A stretch of 64,000 bases of DNA, taken from positions 1,178,001 through 1,242,000 of the forward strand of contig NZ_CP015106.1 in assembly GCF_002214565.1 (NCBI RefSeq), in the 5' to 3' direction. This stretch comes from Thermococcus radiotolerans (GTDB lineage: Archaea > Methanobacteriota_B > Thermococci > Thermococcales > Thermococcaceae). Positions 43,604 to 52,529 of the stretch are shown piece by piece (within the stretch, counting starts at the first letter, position 1; every line of letters starts with the position of its first letter). The notes below the pieces were generated by a model. The model searched no databases. It saw nothing but the letters and a program-made list of their open reading frames with translations, and was not told the origin of the DNA. A program made the translations under genes and the position numbers.

Positions 43604-44878
43604 TCAACCCTCCAGCTTAAGTCCAGCCTCCTCGTTAACCTTCCTCCAGCTCCGCCCGAAAAGAAAGGGAAGTCTTCCGGGCTTCACAATCTTCTCCCAC
43701 CTTTCGAGGAGCTTGGCCTCCTCCCTGAATGCCCACTCCGTTAAAGCTTTCAGATCCTCCGGCGTCTTCTCAATCTCTCTCGCCTTCTCCACTATCTCGG
43801 CCTGCAGTCTATCCCTCTCGCGGGCGAAGTCATCGATGTAGCTCCGGTAGTTCGTCAGGAACCTCCTGTGAAAGGCCTCGAAGCGCCACCAGTATGCCTC
43901 GGGATCGTAGCGGTCGGTGGGTTCCTTTCCGAGGTCAGGGAGGCCGCCCTCGAATGTCACCGGCTTGAAGATGCTCATGCAGGGGTTTGACGTGCCCGTG
44001 AACCAGTGAAAGCCCTTTCCAAGCTCGGAAACCTGAGAAGAGGCAGTCTGAGATGGCCTCGTTAGGCCGCCGTAGTGCATGCATATGTCCCTCATCGAGC
44101 CCTTCTCCGGGCGGTAGGGCTCAAAGGAGTGGGAGCGAAGAAGGGACATCATGTACCCGAGCGTTATCTCGCCCTCGCGCTCCTTCAGCCTCTTCAGTGT
44201 GAAGGCCCTCCGCTCCCTGCCGTGGGCAAAGTGGGTGTAAAACCTGTCCGAGAAGTGTTTCGCGAAGCTGAAGGAGCCCCTTCTCGCGAGCCTCTCAACG
44301 CCTTCCGATGCCATGTCCCAGTCGCCTTCTATCGTGAGGGCGTTGGAGATGGAGTAAACGCCCTCTATCTTCTTTGCGGCCCACTCCTTTCCGACCGTCT
44401 CAAGAACCCACGCCTCCCTTGGGTCGGCTATTATGAAGGAGCTGAAGTAGTAGAGCCTGTGGCCCTTGCTCCCGTTTCCACCCTGTGAGCCATTCTCAAC
44501 GATGCCGGTTATGAATGTCAGAGCCTCCCTCGCGCTCTTCGTCCTCTCAAGCGCCAAACGTATCATGTCCATTCCGGTTATTCCTTTCTCCGGCACCTTG
44601 ACCTTTGTGAAGACGGCGGTGTTGCCTATTGCAACTTCAAACTCGTTCACGCCCATCTCTGCCCCCCACATCCACCAGGGGCGGGATAGGATTACCGCGT
44701 AGGTTTCCTTGACCTGAGGAAAGTCCACGTAGGTTAACCTGACCTTCTCCTCCTCGTGCTTGGTCCCCGGTGTGAACTCAAGGATCTGCGCTTCGTTCGG
44801 CTCGCGGTCGCTGTTCTTGGCGAAGAGAGTTATTCCCTCCTTGGTGGCCTCGGGAGTAGCCACGAGAATATCGCACAT
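43604..44878 (-). CDS. C69-family dipeptidase (Ntn hydrolase)
   Basis: A 424-residue peptidase of family C69/U34. The start M-C-D-I-L-V-A puts Cys2 at the N-terminus as nucleophile after Met removal, as in other Ntn hydrolases, followed by ATKEGITLFAKNSDREPNEAQ. It cleaves dipeptides. ATG 44878 with GGGTGAAACC is clear; the frame open upstream is a shadow. It reads away from the broken MFS gene across 58 bases and is coupled to the GH1 gene downstream. Confidence 0.9.
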   Translation of the reverse strand: MCDILVATPEATKEGITLFAKNSDREPNEAQILEFTPGTKHEEEKVRLTYVDFPQVKETYAVILSRPWWMWGAEMGVNEFEVAIGNTAVFTKVKVPEKGITGMDMIRLALERTKSAREALTFITGIVENGSQGGNGSKGHRLYYFSSFIIADPREAWVLETVGKEWAAKKIEGVYSISNALTIEGDWDMASEGVERLARRGSFSFAKHFSDRFYTHFAHGRERRAFTLKRLKEREGEITLGYMMSLLRSHSFEPYRPEKGSMRDICMHYGGLTRPSQTASSQVSELGKGFHWFTGTSNPCMSIFKPVTFEGGLPDLGKEPTDRYDPEAYWWRFEAFHRRFLTNYRSYIDDFARERDRLQAEIVEKAREIEKTPEDLKALTEWAFREEAKLLERWEKIVKPGRLPFLFGRSWRKVNEEAGLKLEG

Positions 44879-44906
44879 GGTTTCACCCGTAAACCATTGG
44901 GAGAAG

Positions 44907-44914
44907 TTTATAAG
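44907..44914 (+). promoter_or_regulatory. TATA box of the broken MFS gene
   Basis: TTTATAAG, its centre 27 bases before ATG 44937, so the gene was probably leaderless when intact. Confidence 0.5.
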
Positions 44915-44936
44915 AAGCTTTCCGTAGGACCGGCCG

Positions 44937-45537
44937 ATGGGGAGGGAGCTGACGGTACTGTAGGGGCAAGGAGAAGGCGGGAAAGCCGAGGATGCTGAAG
45001 GTAAAAGGAAGAACGTTTTCGTGTTAACCGTCTCCATGTTCCTCGCCAACGTCGCCTTTGGGATGGCCTTTCCCTATTTGAGTGTTTACATGCACCTCCT
45101 CGGCGGGACGATGGTCATGGTCGGCCTTTTGAGCGTCGCCTTCAACCTGACCTCGACAGTCTTCCAGTACCCCTTCGGCTGGCTCTCCGATTCAACCGGC
45201 AACAGGAAGGGCCTCATAGCCCTCGGCCTGTTCTCGACTGGAGTGTTCTACACCGCCATGGCGCTCGTTTCAACTCATCTCGCCCTCCCTGCCTTTAGGA
45301 CAGCCCAGGGGCGTTGGATTCGGCGATGATGCCCGCGAAGTCCGCCCTCATAGCCGAGTTCTCCACGAGGATATAGGCTCCGCCTACTGCATCTTCTCCA
45401 CCGTTGAGAACTCGGGTTTCACGGTGGATACCTTCCTCGGCGGCTACCTCCCGGGGATAAGCTTCACGCTCAACTTCCTCAGCACTCTGATTCCTCTTGA
45501 ACTGGCGTTCGTATTTGCAACTAAGTTAAAAAGTTAA
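44937..45537 (+). pseudogene. broken MFS transporter gene, N-terminal half
   Basis: ATG 44937 is placed right for a leaderless message, but the ninth codon is TAG (44961). Reading on in the same frame gives FVLTVSMFLANVAFGMAFPY, TSTVFQYPFGWLSDSTGNRKG (MFS loop 2-3) to about 45300. A frameshift then leads to ALDSAMMPAKSALIAEF, and a second (TAG at about 45372) to GSAYCIFSTVENSGF and a sixth helix ending LELAFVFATKLKS-stop at 45537. The C-terminal six helices are missing. At least three lesions show that it is not functional. A sugar or peptide carrier is likely from its neighbours. Confidence 0.78.
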
Positions 45538-45541
45538 TAAC

Positions 45542-46405
45542 TCATAACTGTATTTCCATGTAAACCCCACTAGCATCGTCACTTGGCTTTAGTCTTGGGA
45601 ATTTTATACAATTTGGGTCATTATTTTCAATATTTCTCAACAAGACATAGGCTGTTTTTAGCTCCTTTTGATGAGCAATAAACGCCATGAGTTTTTGGTA
45701 TGAGTTGAATAATTTATATGTCGAGATAATAGCATCAAATCCATCTGTTAATGCTAAGATGCGAGCGTTTTCGTTTATCCTTTCCTTTCCATATATTGCA
45801 TGGTCAATAGCTTCCTCTTGAAAACTAAGAACCCAATACCCTTTAGGCGTATTTTTGAGAGATCTATGTTTCCTAAGAATAGGTAGGATCTTTTTTCTTG
45901 CAACCTCATATGAGTATCCCTTTTGTAGATATGAACTAAGAATAGATACTGCTTTCGAGTCTAACTTCTCAAGAGTTTTGTCTTTAACTACTTTGGACAA
46001 GTTTTTGTCTATTATAAAGGAGAGAACACTATCCCCCAATACTAAATACTCGAACTCAGTATAATCTTTAGCAAATCGAACAATAACCAAAGAGGAAGAG
46101 GGTTCTGCATATGGTGGGAGGTATTCTATCCCTTTTTTATCCAGTAGTTTTTGCCATTTTTTTTGAACATAATAAACTCCTTTTTTGACAATATCTTTAA
46201 GAGGGCTTTTTTTTGTTATGTTCTTAGTAAGGTATATATCAAATTCTTTAACAAACCAATGCGCATCACTTTTCCCCGCTAGCTGAACATCCCATAATCC
46301 AGTCGCCCCATCCATTACCCAAAATGATCTATATCCAAATCCAACTAGATCTTCATTTATTTTCCCAGCACCTTCTGATAAAACTGCCATGTTTATGTGA
46401 ACCAT
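45542..46405 (-). CDS. PP2C-family protein phosphatase in an A+T-rich island
   Basis: A 287-residue PP2C-type phosphatase with all metal-site motifs: NED (residues 17-19), DGATG (32-36), LGDSVLSFI (about 122-130), LTDGFDAI (about 217-224) and SDDASGV near the end. It should remove phosphate from Ser/Thr of proteins using Mn/Mg. It starts inside the last codons of the TPR/membrane gene upstream (13-base overlap), so the two are translated together. The DNA is far more A+T-rich than its surroundings (17 G+C in the 60 bases from 46441), a sign of recent transfer. No cognate kinase gene is in the window. Confidence 0.82.
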   Translation of the reverse strand: MVHINMAVLSEGAGKINEDLVGFGYRSFWVMDGATGLWDVQLAGKSDAHWFVKEFDIYLTKNITKKSPLKDIVKKGVYYVQKKWQKLLDKKGIEYLPPYAEPSSSLVIVRFAKDYTEFEYLVLGDSVLSFIIDKNLSKVVKDKTLEKLDSKAVSILSSYLQKGYSYEVARKKILPILRKHRSLKNTPKGYWVLSFQEEAIDHAIYGKERINENARILALTDGFDAIISTYKLFNSYQKLMAFIAHQKELKTAYVLLRNIENNDPNCIKFPRLKPSDDASGVYMEIQL

Positions 46406-47562
46406 CTCCCCATCCCTCCTATTATGATGAACACAGAAAGTAATATAGACAATGCAATTACAATAACACTAAAGAGGTCTAGCTTTTTCCTATCAAAGAT
46501 GATTAAATTTAGCCCAAAAGGAAGAAGTACAAATAATAATAATATCCCACCCAACACAAGAATTAGGTTTATTATGTTTATATTATTGGAACTAGCGGGT
46601 AAGGTAGTACCAGTAGTTACAAGGACACCTATAATTGCAGTGAAGATGGCCAATATCTCAATATTCCTTAGTCTCTCAGTTGACAAAAATTCCATAATCT
46701 TCGATTTTTCTTGCTCAAACAATTGCATAATTTCCAATTCCTCTCGTTTAATTTCATTTTTTAGTGCCTTCAGTAATTTCGCATAGTATAAATACATCAT
46801 ATACTGGGATAATCTTAGTGTATAGTCCTTTTCCGTCGGATCCTCTAATGATATTCCCCTAGTTATTAATTCAATCGCCCTCTTAAATTCCCCTTTTATT
46901 ATGTATAATCTACCCAATGTTATGTAGAATTTAGGATAATCCCCCTTGTCAATGGCTTCATTCAAGTATTTTTCCGCCATATTTAATAGTTCTTTTGGAG
47001 TAAACGACTCAGTATATATATCAATTTTCTCGGCATCCTCAAAATCTATTTCATTCCACTCAAATAATTCTACCACGCTTTCAGCAAAATTATGTAACAC
47101 TCCTGGGTTCTCTCTAAGGATTGGGTCTTTAACTGCTCTATAAGCAGCTTCTAATGATTTTTTGAATTCATTTAGATTTTTATATGCCATGGCTTTTAAA
47201 TGCCACAAAAAAGGAACATCTTTAAATTCTTGATCATATCTTTTGATGAGATCTATTAATTTATCATAGTTACCTATGCGCCGATGAAATGTAAATAACA
47301 CAAAAAACAAGGTAAAGCCTATATTTTTATTATCTTCGTCTCTTATTCTTAATTGTATTTTATCTTCCAGATATTTTTTGTTTTTTAATTTTTCAATTAA
47401 ACTCTTACTCACTAATTTAGTGATCGCTAATTCATACTCTCTCGTACCAACCTCATAGTTTTCAAGTATTTTTTTGATCTCCTCAAGAATCTCTTTGAGG
47501 ATTATATCTTGTTGGCTGTGGTAGGTTGTAATATCTTCGTGAGGCACTTCTTGCCCTGACAT
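46393..47562 (-). CDS. TPR protein with C-terminal membrane helices, partner of the PP2C gene
   Basis: A 389-residue protein. The N-terminal two thirds is helical with TPR-like repeats (FLWHLKAMAYKNLNEFKKSLEAA at about 130, KFYITLGRLYIIKGEFKRAIEL at about 215); then come three membrane helices (NIEILAIFTAIIGVLVTTG, NLILVLGGILLLFVLLPFGL, FSVIVIALSILLSVFIIIGGM), ending at the membrane. The TPR part likely binds partner proteins in the cytoplasm. ATG 47562 is chosen because TTTATAAA (47600-47593, minus strand) lies 35 bases before it; ATG 47613 would be upstream of that TATA box. No known family recognised. Confidence 0.7.
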   Translation of the reverse strand: MSGQEVPHEDITTYHSQQDIILKEILEEIKKILENYEVGTREYELAITKLVSKSLIEKLKNKKYLEDKIQLRIRDEDNKNIGFTLFFVLFTFHRRIGNYDKLIDLIKRYDQEFKDVPFLWHLKAMAYKNLNEFKKSLEAAYRAVKDPILRENPGVLHNFAESVVELFEWNEIDFEDAEKIDIYTESFTPKELLNMAEKYLNEAIDKGDYPKFYITLGRLYIIKGEFKRAIELITRGISLEDPTEKDYTLRLSQYMMYLYYAKLLKALKNEIKREELEIMQLFEQEKSKIMEFLSTERLRNIEILAIFTAIIGVLVTTGTTLPASSNNINIINLILVLGGILLLFVLLPFGLNLIIFDRKKLDLFSVIVIALSILLSVFIIIGGMGRWFT

Positions 47563-47592
47563 GAGGATCCCAGAATTGGATATTGAAAAGAT

Positions 47593-47600
47593 TTTATAAA
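47593..47600 (-). promoter_or_regulatory. TATA box of the TPR-PP2C pair
   Basis: TTTATAAA on the minus strand, with a T-run before it, 31-38 bases ahead of ATG 47562. Confidence 0.45.
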
Positions 47601-47720
47601 AATTATCACCCATATCTCTAGCTCTCTCTGCGAGTAGCGGAGAATGTATGCCATCAGCCTGCTAACTTTAACCCTCGGCGGCATGGAGAAAAGTGGGAGA
47701 AAGGAGTTAAAAACCAAACC

Positions 47721-49466
47721 TCACGGCAGTTCAATGACCGCCCACACCGGCCTGTGGTCAGAAACCTCAATGTCACAGAGGCAACCGTAGTCCTTCACCC
47801 TAGCCGGCCAGTCTCTCTTGAGCAGGATGTAGTCGATGTTCTCCTCGTCCCTGACGCCGTTGCGCTCCCAGAGGAATGTGTAGGGCGGCCTCTCCGGGAA
47901 GGCATCCTTGTAGTCGCGGGTGAGTATCTCTATCGCCCTCTCGTCCGGCTCGGCGTTGGTGTCGCCGGCTATTATCTGGGCCACCGGCGAGGCCTCGGCG
48001 AACTTCAGAAGCTCCTCGGCCTGCATGGCCCTCTCCTCCTCGCTGAGGCCCATGTGAACGTTCACGAGGGTTACCCCGAGCTCCTCGATGGAGACCTTCT
48101 GGGCCGGTCTCGCCTGACCCATGCTCGGGAGGTTCAGCTCGGCCTCGGTCTTCATGTGCCAGTGGGAGAAGACCGCTATGCCGTAGGTTCCCTCTATGGC
48201 CGGCTTGTACTCATAGGCGTAGCCGAGGTGAGCGGAGATGAAGAGCGGAACGTCCTGGTAGCCGTTGCCTATCATTCCCCCGACGACCTCCTGGGCAAAC
48301 CAGATGTCAGGATTCTTTTCGGAGAGGAGGTTCACCAGCTCGTAGCCGTTGAAGGTTCCGTCGTACGGCCCGAAGCCCTGGTGGACGTTGTAGGTCCACA
48401 CGAGAACGTCCTTCTTGGCCTCATCATAGGTGGGTCCCGCGTTGAAGAGGGCGAGTACTATAACAGAAGCCACCACAACGCCGAGGAGTGGGCCGGCAAC
48501 CTCCTTTACGCTCGGAAGGCTTACCTCGGTGCCCTTCCCGTAGGTGTTGAGGGCGTAGATGATGGAGACGGCCAGGATCAGTGCCTCAAGCCTGTCCTCC
48601 ATGAAGGGCAAGCCTATGTCCCTGCCGACGTAGGCCCCGAGGGCGAGCGTGGCGACGAGGAACAGGTAAACGGCCCCGATAATTCCCCCTCTGCTGCCCT
48701 TCGCATTCTTAACGAGGGCTATGGCAGAGGCGAGTGCCAGAGGAAGGCCGACCAGTGAGAGGGGCTTGAGGAAGAGCGTCGCTGAGCCGATTATCAGGAG
48801 CGCCATCGCAACTGTCGGCTTCCTCGCGAGGTATGGGCCGAGCAGTATCGCCAAGGCAAGGAGCAGGGAGAAGCCGACGAACTCAGGGAGATAATAGACA
48901 GTCATCCCGGAGTAGCGCATCACCGCGTTGGGGTAAATCAGCCCCAGCTCAAGGAGCGCCGCGAAGGCGTAGAGACCGAAGCCGGGCTTTTTGAGCGTTC
49001 CAGGTTCCTTCCAGAGAGCATAGGCTCCCAGAAGCAGGAAGAGCGTCAGAACAACCCTCGTGTATGGGAAGTCGGCCGGCTCGGCACCGACAGCTAGCAC
49101 GCGGAGTGAAAGGTCCGCAACGAGTCCCATGGCGAGGTACTTGACGTCAAGCTCCTTGACGAGCGCAAGGGCAACGGGCAGGGCGAATGCCGCTAAGAGA
49201 TGGACGTACTCGGTCGCGTCGGTGGCGAGGAGTACAAGGGCGTAGGCTGCCATTATTGCTGCCCCGACCTTCCTGCTGAGCCTGCCGACGAGAAAGGCCG
49301 CCAGAAGGAGCAGGAGAATTCCCAGTCCGGATGGGAAGTTCATTCCATAGAAGAAAGTCTTCTCCAGACTTGAGTACGCTCCGGCCACAAAGACCCTGAG
49401 GGACGAGGCCAGCAGCACCCCAGTTCCAAGACCGAGCAGTATTTTATCCCTCTCGTCCAAGTTCAT
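47721..49466 (-). CDS. membrane protein with C-terminal endonuclease/exonuclease/phosphatase domain
   Basis: A 581-residue fusion. About 335 residues of hydrophobic helices (roughly ten) come first, then an EEP-superfamily domain: LVWTYNVHQGFGPYDG, WFAQEVVGGMIGNG (catalytic Glu), TLVNVHMGLSEEE, IIAGDTNAEPDE and the end SDHRPVWAVIEL with the Asp-His pair. All EEP metal and catalytic residues are visible, so it should cut phosphodiesters or phosphomonoesters, perhaps of lipids or inositol phosphates, at the membrane. ATG 49466 follows AGGTGATGGGT. Confidence 0.83.
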   Translation of the reverse strand: MNLDERDKILLGLGTGVLLASSLRVFVAGAYSSLEKTFFYGMNFPSGLGILLLLLAAFLVGRLSRKVGAAIMAAYALVLLATDATEYVHLLAAFALPVALALVKELDVKYLAMGLVADLSLRVLAVGAEPADFPYTRVVLTLFLLLGAYALWKEPGTLKKPGFGLYAFAALLELGLIYPNAVMRYSGMTVYYLPEFVGFSLLLALAILLGPYLARKPTVAMALLIIGSATLFLKPLSLVGLPLALASAIALVKNAKGSRGGIIGAVYLFLVATLALGAYVGRDIGLPFMEDRLEALILAVSIIYALNTYGKGTEVSLPSVKEVAGPLLGVVVASVIVLALFNAGPTYDEAKKDVLVWTYNVHQGFGPYDGTFNGYELVNLLSEKNPDIWFAQEVVGGMIGNGYQDVPLFISAHLGYAYEYKPAIEGTYGIAVFSHWHMKTEAELNLPSMGQARPAQKVSIEELGVTLVNVHMGLSEEERAMQAEELLKFAEASPVAQIIAGDTNAEPDERAIEILTRDYKDAFPERPPYTFLWERNGVRDEENIDYILLKRDWPARVKDYGCLCDIEVSDHRPVWAVIELP

Positions 49467-49525
49467 ACCCATCACCTAAAACTCAAGTTGTTGGGGGAAC
49501 ACTTAAGCTTTGTTGATGTTCCGAC

Positions 49526-50374
49526 TCACAGGCAGAAGGGGACGAGGAAAGCGGCCGCGCCCAGCAGGAAGGAGGCCTCCAGTTTTTTGAAGACCTTCCT
49601 TCTGTCGGCCCCCTCCAACCAGCGGTGGAGCTGGAAGGTGGCGTAGACCATGAACGGAAGAAAGGAGAGCGAGAGGAGCGGATAGTAGCCCAGGAGGCAG
49701 TAGGCGACCACCATCGCCGAAGCGATGACAAAGATCGCCATGCCAACCTTTATTCCCCTCTCGCGTCCGAGGAACGTCGCGGAGGTTCTCGCACCGAGGG
49801 CGAGGTCTTCCTCTATGGTGGGGACGGCGAGGAGCATATGTCCGGCGGAGAGGAGGACGAGGAATGGAAGAGAGTAGACAACGGCCCATCTGACGGGAAG
49901 ACCGAGGGATTCGAAGACGAGCCCCATGGTAACCGGCCCGTAGGTGAGGCCGTTGGTGAGGGAGTCAACGAGGGGTCTCGCCTTGAAGCGCAGGGGTGGG
50001 GCGGAGTATGCTACCGCGAGAAAAGATGCGACGAGGGTTATTGCGATGGCCCTGAGGGATATTATCCCAGCGAGAAGAATGGCCGGAAGAAAGAGGCCGT
50101 AACCGAGTAGCTTGGCCGTTCTGAGGCTCACCTTTCCACTCACGAGGGGGAGTTCGGTTCTGTTCGCGAGGACGTCGAGGTCGTAGTCGTGGTACTCGTT
50201 GATGACGAGACCGGCGGAGGTAACGAGAAACACCACGAGCATCGCAACGAGAAAATCTACAGTGAAGAAAACGCCGTAGTGATAGCGCGCTATGGTGAAT
50301 GCAATTAACCCGGGAACGATTGAGGGGAGGGCGAACTTGGGGCGAAGAAGGGAGAAAAGAGCCCGAGGCTCCAC
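49526..50374 (-). CDS. UbiA-family prenyltransferase
   Basis: A 282-residue membrane prenyltransferase of nine or so helices. First Asp motif NEYHDYDLDVLANRTELPLV (about residues 59-78), then FKARPLVDSLTNGLTYGP and second motif TIEEDLALGARTSATFLGRERG. Both diphosphate-binding sites are intact. The acceptor is unknown; a lipid or quinone-like compound is usual. GTG 50374 begins at the stop of the NADH oxidase gene, with GGAGG nine bases before. Confidence 0.87.
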   Translation of the reverse strand: MEPRALFSLLRPKFALPSIVPGLIAFTIARYHYGVFFTVDFLVAMLVVFLVTSAGLVINEYHDYDLDVLANRTELPLVSGKVSLRTAKLLGYGLFLPAILLAGIISLRAIAITLVASFLAVAYSAPPLRFKARPLVDSLTNGLTYGPVTMGLVFESLGLPVRWAVVYSLPFLVLLSAGHMLLAVPTIEEDLALGARTSATFLGRERGIKVGMAIFVIASAMVVAYCLLGYYPLLSLSFLPFMVYATFQLHRWLEGADRRKVFKKLEASFLLGAAAFLVPFCL

Positions 50375-51694
50375 TCAGCGGAACCTCCTGAGGGCCATCT
50401 CCGCCGCAACGGTTATCGGGTCTATCGTCGGGCTTATCGGCGGGGCGTAGGCGGTTTCAAGATAGACCACGTCCTCCACCGTCGCTCCCTTTTGGGCCAG
50501 AGCAGAGAGGGTCATTATCCTGCCCCAGACGCGCTCGCCGCCGACTATCTGGGCGCCGATGAGCTTCCTGTCCGACTTTCTGAAGATGACCTTGACCGTT
50601 ATCGGCTTTCCGCCGGGGTAGTACTCCGGCTTGGTTGAGCCTTTGAACTTGCCGACGGCTATCTCAACCCCCGCCTTCTTCGCCCGCTCCTCGGTTATCC
50701 CGAAGGTGCCTATCTCAAGACCGAAGAGCTCGGTTATCGCCGTGTTGAAGACCGGCCTGAAGGAGGCGTCCTTTCCGGCTATGTGTTCAGCGGCAACCTT
50801 TGCCATCCTTACCGCGCTCGTTCCGAGCTGGCTGAGCGTTCTCTCGCCGGTTACCGCGTCGATTACCTCGGCGCAGTCGCCTATCGCGTAGATGTCAGGG
50901 TCGCTGGTCTGGAGGTGCTCGTTCACGACGATGCCCCAGTGTACGTCTAGGCCCGCCGCCTTTGCAAGGTCGGTGTTGGCCCTGACACCTGTAGCGACGA
51001 GAACGAGGTCAGCCGGGACTTCCTCCTCGCCTATTTTCACGGCTCTAACCGGACTGCCGATTATCTCGCTAACCCCCTCGTTGAACCTGAAGGAAACGCC
51101 GTGCTCCTCCATTTCCTTCTGGACGATCTTTGCCGTATCTTTGTCGAGCATCGTCGGCATGAGCCTGTTCATAAGCTCGACGACCAGAACCTCCATGCCG
51201 AGCTTCGCGAAGGCTTCAGCCCCTTCGAGGCCTATTAAGCCAGCGCCGATGACGACGGCCCTCTTCGGCTTCCTCTCGGCGATGTAGGCCTTGATTTTGC
51301 GCACGTCGTCAAGACTCTTAAGGGTGAAGACGCCCTCGTTCTCAACGCCCTTGATCGGCGGGACAAAGGCCTTCGAGCCAACCGCCAGAACGAGCTTGTC
51401 GTAGGGGACTTCACCCTTATCGGTGACCACGACCTTCCTCTTGCGGTCGATGGATTTGACCTCCGTTCCGAGCATGAGGTTAATCTTCTGCCTCTCGTAG
51501 AACTCGTTCGGGAAGACGATAACATCTTCGGGCTTCTCGATCGTGCCGCTGATGACGTGCGGCAGGGCGCAGGGGGAGTACTGCATGGTCTCCTCCTTTC
51601 CGATGACGGTTATCTCGGCCTTCCTGTCGAGCTTGCGCATGAACAGCGCGAAGTTGCTTCCGGCTGTGCCAGAACCGACGACCACGATTTTCAT
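50375..51694 (-). CDS. CoA-disulfide reductase/NAD(P)H oxidase (flavoprotein)
   Basis: A 439-residue FAD/NAD(P)-linked flavoprotein. FAD motif VVVGSGTAGSNFAL (residues 4-17); Cys42 in QYSPCALPHVISG, the redox cysteine; NAD motif VVIGAGLIGLEGAEAFAKLG; FAD motif IYAIGDCAEV; C-terminal dimer domain. It matches the Pyrococcus CoA-disulfide reductase (about 440 residues), also an NADH oxidase, which keeps CoA reduced and may respond to sulfur or oxygen. ATG 51694 with GGTGGTGCTC before it; the frame upstream has no ribosome site. Confidence 0.9.
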   Translation of the reverse strand: MKIVVVGSGTAGSNFALFMRKLDRKAEITVIGKEETMQYSPCALPHVISGTIEKPEDVIVFPNEFYERQKINLMLGTEVKSIDRKRKVVVTDKGEVPYDKLVLAVGSKAFVPPIKGVENEGVFTLKSLDDVRKIKAYIAERKPKRAVVIGAGLIGLEGAEAFAKLGMEVLVVELMNRLMPTMLDKDTAKIVQKEMEEHGVSFRFNEGVSEIIGSPVRAVKIGEEEVPADLVLVATGVRANTDLAKAAGLDVHWGIVVNEHLQTSDPDIYAIGDCAEVIDAVTGERTLSQLGTSAVRMAKVAAEHIAGKDASFRPVFNTAITELFGLEIGTFGITEERAKKAGVEIAVGKFKGSTKPEYYPGGKPITVKVIFRKSDRKLIGAQIVGGERVWGRIMTLSALAQKGATVEDVVYLETAYAPPISPTIDPITVAAEMALRRFR

Positions 51695-51761
51695 GAGCAC
51701 CACCGGAGGGAGAAGGGCGAGGAGGTATAAAAAGTTGGTCGTGGTGTAAAAGGCTAGGAAC

Positions 51762-52529
<768 letters not shown>

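Noticed and set aside
44879-45049. N-terminal extension of the C69 peptidase
   Set aside because: Cys2 right after the Met at 44878 is required as the nucleophile, and a ribosome site precedes it.
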